The translations under genes were made by a program, and so were the position numbers. Source: an uncultured Phaeodactylibacter sp. (GTDB lineage Bacteria > Bacteroidota > Bacteroidia > Chitinophagales > Saprospiraceae). Taken from it: a stretch of 7,079 nt of DNA. The stretch lies in assembly GCA_913062745.1 (NCBI GenBank), contig CAJXXJ010000195.1, positions 1 through 7,079 of the forward strand, written 5' to 3'. A model generated the notes under the pieces. The model did not search any database. It saw only the letters and a program-made list of their open reading frames with translations, and was not told the origin of the DNA. Positions 1-6,387 of the stretch are shown here, in pieces. Position 1 is the first letter of the stretch. Each line of letters opens with the position of its first letter.

Positions 1-66
1 TTTTTTTTAATGATACGGCGACCACCGAGATCTACACTCTTTCCCTACACGACGCTCTTCCGATCT
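1..66. other. Illumina P5/TruSeq universal adapter left at the contig end
   Basis: Bases 9-66 match the full 58-nt Illumina universal adapter, beginning AATGATACGGCGACCACC and ending ACGACGCTCTTCCGATCT. Eight T's precede it. This is a sequencing artefact and not genomic DNA; genuine sequence begins at base 67. On the minus strand the adapter translates to the familiar artefact peptide SEERRVGKECRSRWSPYH, which forms the false C-terminus of the rel reading frame. The match is to a well-known fixed sequence and I am close to certain of it. Confidence 0.99.
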
Positions 67-1623
67 AAGCTCAAAGTCCACTTTCATTGCTTTGAGCTTG
101 CGCTCCAGCGTTTCCCGGCCGAGCTCTCCGCGGCGGCGGCGCTCTTCCTTCATCGCTGAGCGGATGCGGGAACGCGCTTTGCCGGTGATGACCAGCTTCA
201 GCCAGTCTTCGGAGGGCCGCTGCCGGTTATTGGTCACTACCTCCACCTGATCGCCGTTGCGGAGCTGATAGCCCATCGGGACAATTTTGTTGTTCACCCG
301 CACGGCCTGACAGTGGTAGCCAATATCGGTATGTATGCTAAAGGCAAAGTCCAGGGCGGTGGCGCCTTTCGGCAAAATCTTCATATCCCCGTTCGGCGTG
401 TAAACGAAGACTTCTTCGTTGAACAGGTTGTTCGAGCGGAAGTCGCCCAGGAATTCTACGGCATCGCTGTTGGGGTCATCGAGAATTTCCCGCACGCTGT
501 CAAGCCAGCGCTCGTAAATATCCGGGTTTTTGGAAACACCCTTGTATTTCCAATGGGCGGCAAATCCCCGCTCGGCAATTTCATCCATGCGCTGCGAGCG
601 GATTTGCACCTCCACGTAGCGGCCTTTAGGCCCAATTACGGTGGTGTGCAGCGACTCATAACCGTTGGACTTAGGCGTGGTGATCCAGTCTTTCAGCCGC
701 TCCGGTATAGGCGTGTGTACATCCGTGACGATGGAGTAAATCTGCCAGCACACCAGGCGCTCGTCCTCTACGGGTACATCCACGATGATGCGCACCGCAA
801 AGAGGTCATAGATTTGCTCAAAGGGTACGTTTTTCTTTTTGATCTTATTCCAGATGGAGTGTATGGACTTTGCCCGGCCAGTGATATTGTAAGGCACCTC
901 AATGCTGTCGAGGCGCTCCCGCAGCGGCCTGATAAACTCCTGCACGTATTCGTCGCGGGAGCGTTTGGTTTCGGCCAGCTTCTGTGCGATATCCCGGTAT
1001 TCATCCGGGTCTGTAATTTTCATGCACAGGTCGAGATACTCCGTCCTTATTTTATAAAGGCCCAGGCGGTGTGCCAGCGGAGCGTAGACGTAGCTGGTCT
1101 CGGCAGCAATCTTTAGCTGCTTGTGGCGGGGCATAGCGCCCAGCGTACGCATATTGTGAAGGCGGTCCGCCATCTTGATCAGCACTACGCGCACGTCGTC
1201 AACCAGCGTACTGAGCACTTTTCGGAAGTTTTCCGCCTGCGGGCTCTCAGCGTTGTAGGCACTGTCGAGCTTAGTGAGGCCGTCCACAATTTTGGCGATG
1301 CGTGTACCGAACTGCCTACGGATGTCCTCCAGCGTGATGTCTGTATCCTCTACCACATCGTGCAACAGTGCGGAGATGATGGCAGTTGCGCCCAGGCCGA
1401 TTTCCTCGGCGCAAATCTTAGCGACGGCGATGGGGTGCAAAATGTATGGCTCCCCCGACTTGCGCCGCTGCTCTGCATGCGCCCGTACGGCAAGCTCATA
1501 AGAGGCCCGTATGTTGACCTTATCTTCAGGAGACAACTTGGCTTTGATGGAGCGCAGCAAATCGCGGTATGCGCCCTGTATGAGCCGGGTCTCTTCGTCG
1601 TTGATGGTGATTGCCTGTGCCAT
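67..1623 (-). CDS. rel: Bifunctional (p)ppGpp synthetase/hydrolase (Rel/SpoT family), 3' truncated at contig end
   Basis: This cytosolic stringent-response enzyme transfers pyrophosphate from ATP to GDP/GTP and also hydrolyses (p)ppGpp. The 519 genuine residues begin at an ATG whose complement is 1621-1623. The HD hydrolase domain (about 40-200) keeps the expected metal ligands: H63, H88-D89 within HDVVED, and D153 in ADRLHNMRT, so hydrolase activity is likely. The synthetase domain (about 235-362) has the GRAKSIHSIW segment at 249-258, D273 in YDLFAVRI, GYESLH at 321-326 and E338 in YVEVQIR. A TGS domain spans about 404-465, with its HTDIGYHC signature at 431-438. Family members run to about 730-750 residues, so roughly 200 C-terminal residues, including the ACT domain, lie beyond the contig. 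The reading frame runs on through the adapter for 19 false residues to a stop at 7-9 made of adapter and T's. The truncation is an assembly limit and not evidence of a pseudogene. A candidate promoter lies about 370 bp upstream. Confidence 0.96.
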
Positions 1624-1994
1624 AAGTAAGTCCTGCTGGGATTATAAAATGCTTCCGGATGGCTACCCTGCAGCAGACACCCTTCCTTTTTTTTTGTTAT
1701 AATTGTTTGGTTATCAACAAAATGCTCAAATCAAAGGTTCTGGGCTTCAACTCCTGAAGCGCTGAGCCGGGTAGTCCTCTCTGTAGTTCAGGGATAACGC
1801 TTTCCCTCAATGAATAGGCGGTTGGGATCTTCGATGTTGTCCAAATCCATAGTGTGGGTGCGTAAGTCACGATGAAAATACCCGGAGCGCTTTTCGCTTT
1901 TCCTACAACTGCGCTACTATGGAAAGCAGCATGTGCCAAAAAAGCTGATGCCCCCGTTTATTTTTTCCGTTGTCTCATGATTGTGCGGGTATTA

Positions 1995-2002
1995 CAAATC
2001 TA
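1995..2002 (-). promoter_or_regulatory. Candidate leftward Bacteroidota promoter (-7 box) for rel
   Basis: On the minus strand this reads TAGATTTG, a perfect match to the Bacteroidota primary sigma factor -7 consensus TAnnTTTG. A TTG on the same strand (complement of 2026-2028) lies 23 nt upstream, at the outer limit of usual spacing. An alternative TTTG (complement of 2019-2022) is 16 nt away, which is short. It points at rel and implies a leader of about 365 nt. The box is short and the region is AT-rich, so a chance match is possible. Confidence 0.4.
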
Positions 2003-2102
2003 ACAAATTTTGTCAGAGCAAAAAGCAATCGCCTGAGAAAAAGGAGCCTGGACTCTAAATAATTTTTTCGCAGTCATCTCTGGTTTATTGCCCAAAACCC
2101 CC

Positions 2103-2110
2103 TATCTTTG
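2103..2110 (+). promoter_or_regulatory. Promoter -7 box for tRNA-Leu
   Basis: TATCTTTG is a perfect match to the Bacteroidota -7 consensus TAnnTTTG. It lies about 72 bp before the mature tRNA 5' end, so transcription would begin near 2117 with a leader of about 65 nt, as expected for a tRNA precursor. No good -33 TTTG appears at the usual spacing. The nearest TTG (2088-2090) is only 12 nt upstream, so the upstream half is weak. Confidence 0.55.
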
Positions 2111-2182
2111 CCGCTCATTAATAAAACAGGTGGAAAAAACCGGCTAAACGCAGCCCAATCAATACTTTATCCCCTGTCATTT

Positions 2183-2264
2183 GCGGGTGTGGCGAAATTG
2201 GTAGACGCGCTAGACTTAGGATCTAGTGCCTCACGGCGTGGGGGTTCGAGTCCCTCCACCCGCA
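2183..2264 (+). tRNA. tRNA-Leu(UAG)
   Basis: The cloverleaf folds cleanly. The 7-bp acceptor stem pairs GCGGGTG (2183-2189) with CACCCGC (2257-2263), with discriminator base A2264. The anticodon stem is CTAGA/TCTAG (2210-2214 and 2222-2226) around loop CTTAGGA, giving anticodon UAG at 2217-2219 (reads CUN leucine codons). A long class II variable arm with stem occupies about 2227-2239, as expected for leucine. The T arm has loop TTCGAGT at 2245-2251. The 3' CCA is not encoded (the genome reads CAG after the discriminator), so CCA is presumably added after transcription. It is transcribed away from rel. A second copy of its 3' end lies 81 bp downstream. Confidence 0.97.
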
Positions 2265-2349
2265 CAGTGTAACAATTAAGGCGTGGAGGGATCCAGACAA
2301 AGACGAGCGCAGCGAAGCCTTTCGTCTGCGGCCCCTCCACCCGCACAGT
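2252..2349 (+). repeat. 17-bp direct repeat duplicating the tRNA-Leu 3' end
   Basis: CCCTCCACCCGCACAGT occurs at 2252-2268, covering the tRNA T-stem, acceptor strand and four bases beyond, and again at 2333-2349. The copies are identical over 17 bp and offset by 81 bp. Duplicated tRNA 3' ends are the classic mark of site-specific integration by tyrosine recombinases, but only 64 bp separate the copies, and no integrase is present. A deletion scar, a tiny element or a tRNA-derived hairpin are alternatives. Confidence 0.85.
2281..2344 (+). other. Long imperfect hairpin with tRNA-end-like arms
   Basis: GTGGAGGG (2283-2290) pairs with CCCTCCAC (2333-2340). Inside, CAGAC (2294-2298) pairs with GTCTG (2324-2328) and AAAG (2299-2302) with CTTT (2319-2322), leaving one bulged C at 2323 and a 16-nt loop. 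The right arm is the repeated tRNA 3' end. The left arm GCGTGGAGGGA resembles its reverse complement with two bases missing. No T tract follows, so it is not a typical intrinsic terminator. Confidence 0.7.
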
Positions 2350-2380
2350 AAGTGATACAATACGAAAAATTACAGCAGAG

Positions 2381-2418
2381 AAAGGCTGCATTGGCAAACG
2401 GGTCTGATGCAGCCTTTT
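2381..2418 (+). terminator. Terminator-like hairpin after tRNA-Leu
   Basis: AAAGGCTGCAT (2381-2391) pairs perfectly with ATGCAGCCTTT (2407-2417) over 11 bp, with a 15-nt loop. Flanking TTACAG and CTGTAA segments extend the symmetry imperfectly. The T run is short (2415-2418, then CTGT), so termination may be moderate. It sits between the tRNA and tig and most likely ends the tRNA precursor. The A-rich left side means it could also act leftward. Confidence 0.55.
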
Positions 2419-2476
2419 CTGTAAAAGTTGAAATTCGGGCAGCAAAAGGGGAAAGCAAAGATGAGAAGTACCTCTG

Positions 2477-2507
2477 TTAGCCCTGATGCTCACTAAAGTC
2501 AACTTTG
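2477..2507 (+). promoter_or_regulatory. Weak candidate promoter for tig
   Basis: CAACTTTG (2500-2507) matches the Bacteroidota -7 box TAnnTTTG with one mismatch. TTAG (2477-2480) matches the -33 TTTG with one mismatch at a 19-nt spacing. This would start the tig transcript near 2514 with a leader of about 65 nt. It is the best-placed candidate between the terminator hairpin and tig, but both boxes are imperfect. Confidence 0.35.
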
Positions 2508-2579
2508 CCCGCAGGCAGTCGTTTCCCAAAGAGCCCCCGGGCACTGCAATTTTAACTAAACCAATAATCGCACAAGATT

Positions 2580-4001
2580 ATGCCAAAGGTCGAAAGACAA
2601 GATATCGATAATCTGAATGCCGTACTGACGGTAACACTTGAAAAGAGCGAATACGAGCCCAAATTCAAGACGGAGCTCAACAAATACCGGAAGCAAGCCA
2701 ATATGAAGGGCTTCCGTAAAGGTAAAACGCCCCTTTCCGTCCTCAAGAAGATGTACGGACAAAGTGTGCTGGCAGACGTCATCAATGAGATGCTGCAGAA
2801 GGAGCTCTACAGCTACCTGGAAGAGCAGGACATCCGCATCCTCGGGCAGCCGCTTCCCTCGGAAGACCAGAAACAGCAGGCTTTCGATGTCAAAAACCTG
2901 GAAGATTACGAGTTTAAATTTGACCTTGGTATTTCTCCGGATTTTCAGGTGCAGGGTGCCGATGAGAGCACTACCGTGGAAAAAATGGTAGTGGAGTTCC
3001 CCCGGGAAACCCTGGAAGAAGACCTTCAGTCTGCCCGCAAACGGCATGGCGAGCGGGAAGCCGTAGAGGATGACACCATCAAGGATAACGACATGGTGAA
3101 GTTCAAAGCCGTGGAAATAGAAAATGGCGCGCCCAAGCCGGAAGGTATTGAGACAGAATTCAGCATCCTCATCAGCGACAATACGGACGAAGCGCTGAAG
3201 GAAGAGCTGAAGGGGAAAAAGCATGGCGACACCACGACCCTGATGATGTCGAAAATCGAGCAGGGCCGCGATGCTGAATATATCCGCAGATACTACCTCA
3301 ACCTGGAAGAAGGCGACGAGCGCGAATTCAGCGACACCTTTGAGGCGGAGATCATCGAAGTAACCCGCATTGCTCCGGCTGAGCTCAATCAGGAGTTTTT
3401 TGACAAAGCCTTCGGTGAAGATCAGGTGCACTCGGAAGAAGAGGCACTGGAGTTTATCCGTGAGCAAACCTCCAAGTTTTACAATGATCAGGCAGAGGCG
3501 CTGGCTTCCCGTCAGATTCAGGACAAGCTGCTGGAGCAAAACCCGATGGAGTTTCCGGAAGCCTTCCTTAAGCGCTGGATGAAAGCGACTAACGAAAACG
3601 TGGACGATGCGACCGTAGAGCAGGAGTTTGAGCGCTTCCGCGGCAACCTGCAATGGTCTCTTATCCGTAACCGCCTGGTAGAGGACTTCGGCATTGAAAT
3701 TGATCAGAACGACATCATGGAGGCTGCGCGCCGCCGTATCCGCAATTACTTTGGCGGACAGTCGATGCCGGGCATGGAGCAGATTGTGGACAGCACTGCC
3801 GCCCGCCTGCTGCAGGATCAGGAGCAGGTAGAGCAGCTGTCTCAGGAGGTACTGACGGACCGCGTGTTTGAAGTGCTGCTCGAGAAAGTGAGCATCGAAG
3901 AAAAGAAAGTGACGCTGGAAGAATTTGAGGCAGAAGTACAGCGCGTACAGTCACAATTGCAGGCAGAACAGGCTGCACCGGCTACAGAAGAAGAAGAATA
4001 A
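2580..4001 (+). CDS. tig: Trigger factor, ribosome-associated chaperone
   Basis: Trigger factor binds ribosomal protein uL23 at the peptide exit tunnel and shields nascent chains in the cytosol. The 473-residue product begins with an N-terminal ribosome-binding domain (about 1-115) holding the signature loop GFRKGKTP at 44-51, close to the family's GFRxGKxP. The middle PPIase-type segment (about 155-265) is divergent, and I cannot point to an intact FKBP active site. The C-terminal helical chaperone domain follows (about 265-440), with a charged, Glu-rich tail ending EEEE. The length is slightly above the usual 430-450 residues. The ATG at 2580 gives the expected short start (MPKVERQDIDNLNAVLTVTL), and no strong Shine-Dalgarno precedes it. 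It lies upstream of clpP and clpX in the same orientation, an arrangement seen in many bacteria. A 230-bp gap separates it from clpP, so clpP may have its own promoter, although I find no good consensus match there. Confidence 0.96.
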   Translation: MPKVERQDIDNLNAVLTVTLEKSEYEPKFKTELNKYRKQANMKGFRKGKTPLSVLKKMYGQSVLADVINEMLQKELYSYLEEQDIRILGQPLPSEDQKQQAFDVKNLEDYEFKFDLGISPDFQVQGADESTTVEKMVVEFPRETLEEDLQSARKRHGEREAVEDDTIKDNDMVKFKAVEIENGAPKPEGIETEFSILISDNTDEALKEELKGKKHGDTTTLMMSKIEQGRDAEYIRRYYLNLEEGDEREFSDTFEAEIIEVTRIAPAELNQEFFDKAFGEDQVHSEEEALEFIREQTSKFYNDQAEALASRQIQDKLLEQNPMEFPEAFLKRWMKATNENVDDATVEQEFERFRGNLQWSLIRNRLVEDFGIEIDQNDIMEAARRRIRNYFGGQSMPGMEQIVDSTAARLLQDQEQVEQLSQEVLTDRVFEVLLEKVSIEEKKVTLEEFEAEVQRVQSQLQAEQAAPATEEEE

Positions 4002-4231
4002 GCGGTATTTTTCGATATCGGAACACTCGACAGCTTTTCAAAGCGATAAACATTCAACCCCTTGCCCCTCCATTTGTTAGTACAGTTGACAAATGAGAAG
4101 GCAGGCAGCATTGGCCTTGCAGATTTGGTCTGTAAAGGGCAGTTATTTGCCGGGGCATTATCCGTTTGGGGTTATTCCAGAATGCTTATCTCTATTGGCT
4201 TTTCCTTAATAACTAAAAGCATAAACGACGC

Positions 4232-4948
4232 ATGTTCCACAAGGATGAATTTATGAAGTATGCTACCAAACACATGGGTATGAGTAGCATGCACCTTGAG
4301 CAATACATCGAAAAAACCACACCTACCCAGGGCCAGGGCCCCAACATTCAGGGATTCACCACAGCAATTATCGACGAGCGGATCAAGAACGTTTTCCCGA
4401 TGGATGTGTTCTCCCGCCTGATGATGGACCGTATCATCTTCATGGGTGTACCGGTAAATGACTATGTCGCCAATGTGATTCAGGCGCAGCTGTTGTTTCT
4501 CGAATCAGATGACCCGAAGCGGGATGTACAAATGTTCATCAATAGCCCGGGCGGCTCCGTTATCGCGGGCCTCGGTATTTATGACACCATGCAGTATGTA
4601 GCCCCGGATGTCAACACAATCTGTACGGGCCTCGCTGCTTCTATGGGCGCGGTACTGCTGACTGCAGGCGCAGAAGGCAAGCGTACCTGCTTGTCCCACA
4701 GCCGGGTGATGATCCACCAGCCACTGGGCGGCATGCAGGGCCAGGTATCAGATATGGAAATCTCTTACCGCCTGATCAAGGACATGCAGAAGGAGCTTTA
4801 CGAAATCCTGGCCAGCCATACCGGCCAGCCGTACGAGAAAATTGAAGAGGATTGCGACCGGGATAACTGGATGACCGCGACCACCGCGAAGGAATATGGC
4901 CTCATTGATGAGGTACTGGACCGCCACAGCCCGCGCAAAGAGTCTTAA
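4232..4948 (+). CDS. clpP: ATP-dependent Clp protease proteolytic subunit ClpP
   Basis: ClpP is the serine peptidase that forms the double-heptamer degradation chamber and partners with ClpX. The 238-residue product shows the full catalytic triad: S137 in [10 protein letters not shown]162 in MIHQPLGG and D211 in DCDRDNWM. The 25- and 49-residue spacings match E. coli S111/H136/D185. The substrate-groove segment INSPGGSV lies at 103-110. The Bacteroidota-type N-terminus (EF-KYA-KH at 6-14) favours the ATG at 4232 over the internal ATGs at residues 8, 15 and 17. It is followed after 105 bp by its unfoldase clpX. No Shine-Dalgarno is evident. The 230 bp upstream contain only weak promoter-like boxes (CAGATTTG at 4120-4127 and TCCGTTTG at 4161-4168, neither with a well-placed -33). 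Confidence 0.97.
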   Translation: MFHKDEFMKYATKHMGMSSMHLEQYIEKTTPTQGQGPNIQGFTTAIIDERIKNVFPMDVFSRLMMDRIIFMGVPVNDYVANVIQAQLLFLESDDPKRDVQMFINSPGGSVIAGLGIYDTMQYVAPDVNTICTGLAASMGAVLLTAGAEGKRTCLSHSRVMIHQPLGGMQGQVSDMEISYRLIKDMQKELYEILASHTGQPYEKIEEDCDRDNWMTATTAKEYGLIDEVLDRHSPRKES

Positions 4949-5008
4949 GAAGATACACAGCACCCTAAAGGTGCGCTAAGGAAAGCGACCGAATAAGAAG
5001 TGAAGTGG

Positions 5009-5040
5009 CCCGCCGGTTACCCCGGCGGGTTGCTTCCTTT
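5009..5040 (+). terminator. GC-rich hairpin in the clpP-clpX gap (attenuator or terminator-like)
   Basis: CCCGCCGG (5009-5016) pairs perfectly with CCGGCGGG (5022-5029) around a 5-nt loop, followed by the pyrimidine-rich TTGCTTCCTTT at 5030-5040. The T content is broken by G and C, so full termination is uncertain. Only 24 nt separate the stem from the clpX ATG, which leaves no room for a separate downstream promoter. Partial termination, processing or mRNA protection are therefore more likely than a true operon end. A smaller 5-bp hairpin (GCACC/GGTGC) sits at 4960-4974. Confidence 0.5.
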
Positions 5041-5053
5041 CAAAAAGCACATC

Positions 5054-6301
5054 ATGCGAAAGAGTAAACAAAGCTACCGCTGCTCGTTCTGCGGGCGCGA
5101 TAAATCAGAAGCCCTCATTCTCATAGCCGGTATAGACGGGCATATTTGTGAGGTTTGTGTAGAGCAAGCCGGCGAGATCATCGAGGAAGAGCTCTACGGT
5201 GGCAAGAAGCAGGAAGATGCACAGCAGGACTTCCCGATGCCGGATAAAATTACGCCGCAAGAAATTAAGACACATCTTGATCACTATGTTATCGGGCAGG
5301 ACGAAGCCAAGAAATTCATGTCCGTGGCGGTTTACAACCACTACAAGCGACTGCGGCAACCCCGCCACGACGAGGTGGAAATCGAAAAGTCTAACATCGT
5401 TTTCGTCGGACAAACAGGTACCGGCAAAACTTTGCTGGCCAAGACCATTGCTAAGTTTCTCAACGTACCCTTCTCTATCGTTGACGCTACGGTATTTACA
5501 GAGGCAGGTTATGTTGGCGAGGATGTGGAAAGCATCCTGAGCCGCTTGCTGCAGGTATGTGACTACGACGTTGCGGCAGCCGAGCGGGGCATCGTATACA
5601 TTGATGAGATTGATAAGGTTTCCCGTAAAGGGGACAACCCTTCTATCACCCGCGATGTATCCGGTGAAGGCGTACAGCAGGCAATGCTGAAAATGCTGGA
5701 AGGCACCGAGGTGAATGTACCACCACAGGGTGGCCGTAAGCACCCGGAGCAAAAACTGGTGAAAGTAGATACCAGCAATATCCTTTTCATCTGCGGCGGT
5801 GCCTTCGACGGCATCGAGAAAGTGATTGCCCGCCGGGTCAATACGCAGGTGATTGGCTTCAAATCTGAAGAAGCCAGCGCCGTAGACCGCGATAACCTGC
5901 TGCAGTATATCAACCATCAGGACCTGCGCAGCTTCGGCCTGATCCCGGAATTACTGGGCCGCCTGCCGGTACTGGCATATCTGGAGCCCCTGGACAAAGA
6001 GGCACTGAAACGTATTCTGCTGGAGCCGCGCAACGCACTGGTAAAACAGTATCAGCGCTTGTTCGAGCTGGAAGGCATCAACCTGGAGTTCACGCCGGAT
6101 GCCATCGACTTTATCGCTGAGAAAGCACTGGCTTTCAAGCTCGGCGCACGGGGTCTGCGCTCCATCTGTGAGGCTGTCATGACTGATGCGATGTTTGAGC
6201 TGCCCTCACAGCACGATGTAAGCACTTTTACGATTGACCGCGAGTACGCAGAACAAAAGCTGAGCCGCTCCAAGCTGAGCAAACAGCTGAAAGCTGCTTA
6301 A
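5054..6301 (+). CDS. clpX: ATP-dependent Clp protease ATP-binding subunit ClpX
   Basis: This AAA+ unfoldase recognises and threads substrates into ClpP. From the ATG at 5054 the product has 415 residues, normal for ClpX. The N-terminal zinc-binding domain has C10-x2-C13 and C32-x2-C35. The AAA+ module has Walker A GQTGTGKT at 119-126, pore-1 loop GYVG at 152-155, Walker B VYIDEID at 181-187, RKH loop at 228-230, the ClpP-docking IGF loop at 267-269, arginine finger R303 in PELLGRLP, and sensor 2 GARGLR at 364-369. Every motif needed for ATP-driven unfolding and ClpP docking is intact. A longer frame opens at GTG 5000, but those 18 extra residues are unlike ClpX and would be encoded by the GC-rich hairpin, so that start is rejected. 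ClpX is probably cotranscribed with clpP through the hairpin, at a level the hairpin may adjust. Confidence 0.97.
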   Translation: MRKSKQSYRCSFCGRDKSEALILIAGIDGHICEVCVEQAGEIIEEELYGGKKQEDAQQDFPMPDKITPQEIKTHLDHYVIGQDEAKKFMSVAVYNHYKRLRQPRHDEVEIEKSNIVFVGQTGTGKTLLAKTIAKFLNVPFSIVDATVFTEAGYVGEDVESILSRLLQVCDYDVAAAERGIVYIDEIDKVSRKGDNPSITRDVSGEGVQQAMLKMLEGTEVNVPPQGGRKHPEQKLVKVDTSNILFICGGAFDGIEKVIARRVNTQVIGFKSEEASAVDRDNLLQYINHQDLRSFGLIPELLGRLPVLAYLEPLDKEALKRILLEPRNALVKQYQRLFELEGINLEFTPDAIDFIAEKALAFKLGARGLRSICEAVMTDAMFELPSQHDVSTFTIDREYAEQKLSRSKLSKQLKAA

Positions 6302-6307
6302 ATATAC

Positions 6308-6348
6308 ATTGGGAAGTGGGAAGGCAATCGCTTTTCCCACTTCCCAAT
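6308..6348 (+). repeat. 15-bp perfect inverted repeat downstream of clpX
   Basis: ATTGGGAAGTGGGAA (6308-6322) is the exact reverse complement of TTCCCACTTCCCAAT (6334-6348), with an 11-nt loop. It starts six bases after the clpX stop codon. No T run follows, so it is not a standard intrinsic terminator. It may shield the clpX mRNA 3' end or slow transcription. Both arms are built from the heptamer unit described in the adjoining repeat. Confidence 0.8.
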
Positions 6349-6387
6349 TCTCATTTCCGACTTCCCACTTCCCAACTCCCATTCCCC
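6332..6387 (+). repeat. Degenerate heptanucleotide tandem repeat, about eight units
   Basis: The 56 bases divide exactly into eight 7-mers: TTTTCCC, ACTTCCC, AATTCTC, ATTTCCG, ACTTCCC, ACTTCCC, AACTCCC and ATTCCCC. The consensus is about A(C/A/T)TTCCC. The array ends at the base before the hemJ ATG. Two reverse-complement units (GGGAAGT, GGGAAGG at 6311-6324) lie on the left, making the hairpin. TTCCCACTTCCCAA occurs twice, at 6334-6347 and 6362-6375, exactly four units apart. Confidence 0.85.

Larger units (their letters stand above)
1624..2182. other. Divergent intergenic region between rel and tRNA-Leu
   Basis: No convincing gene lies in these 559 bp. An 80-codon leftward frame (1697-1939) starts at TTG and shows no recognisable motif. 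Visible elements are a T9 run on the plus strand at 1687-1695 without a stem before it, and a 6-bp hairpin at 1744-1760 (GCTTCA-ACTCC-TGAAGC). A leftward -7-like box lies at 1995-2002 and a rightward one at 2103-2110. If the leftward promoter serves rel, the segment from about 1990 to 1624 is a long 5' leader. I see no riboswitch that I can name. Confidence 0.6.

Noticed and set aside
119..126. Unusual ClpX Walker A (GQTGTGKT in place of GPTGSGKT; numbers are ClpX residues)
   Set aside because: The second position is variable in Bacteroidota ClpX, and the essential G-K-T residues are intact, so there is no reason to suspect loss of function.
313..1116. A 267-codon plus-strand frame opposite rel
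   Set aside because: It is the shadow of a strongly conserved coding region; the minus-strand frame contains all Rel catalytic motifs.
67..1623. Rel as a natural truncation lacking the regulatory C-terminus
   Set aside because: The break coincides exactly with adapter sequence at the contig end, so the missing part is an assembly limit.
1681..1700. T9 run on the plus strand as a terminator
   Set aside because: No stable stem precedes it, and no rightward gene ends there.
1697..1939. An 80-codon leftward frame within the rel leader
   Set aside because: It starts at TTG, has no recognisable domain and no start-site support, and lies in a region that otherwise looks non-coding. A comparison with related genomes showing amino acid conservation would reopen it.
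2167..2544. A 125-codon leftward frame containing VRVEG twice
   Set aside because: It is antisense to tRNA-Leu and its downstream repeat. The peptide EGLEPPRREALDPKSS is a commonly seen false translation of a tRNA-Leu antisense strand. It does help to reveal the duplicated tRNA 3' end.
2556..3653. A 365-codon minus-strand frame opposite tig
   Set aside because: It is a long antisense shadow produced by codon bias. Its Leu/Phe-rich translation reflects reversed Glu/Lys codons of trigger factor.
4013..4020. CGATATCG palindrome after tig as a terminator or operator
   Set aside because: It is only 8 bp with no T tract after it; such palindromes occur by chance.
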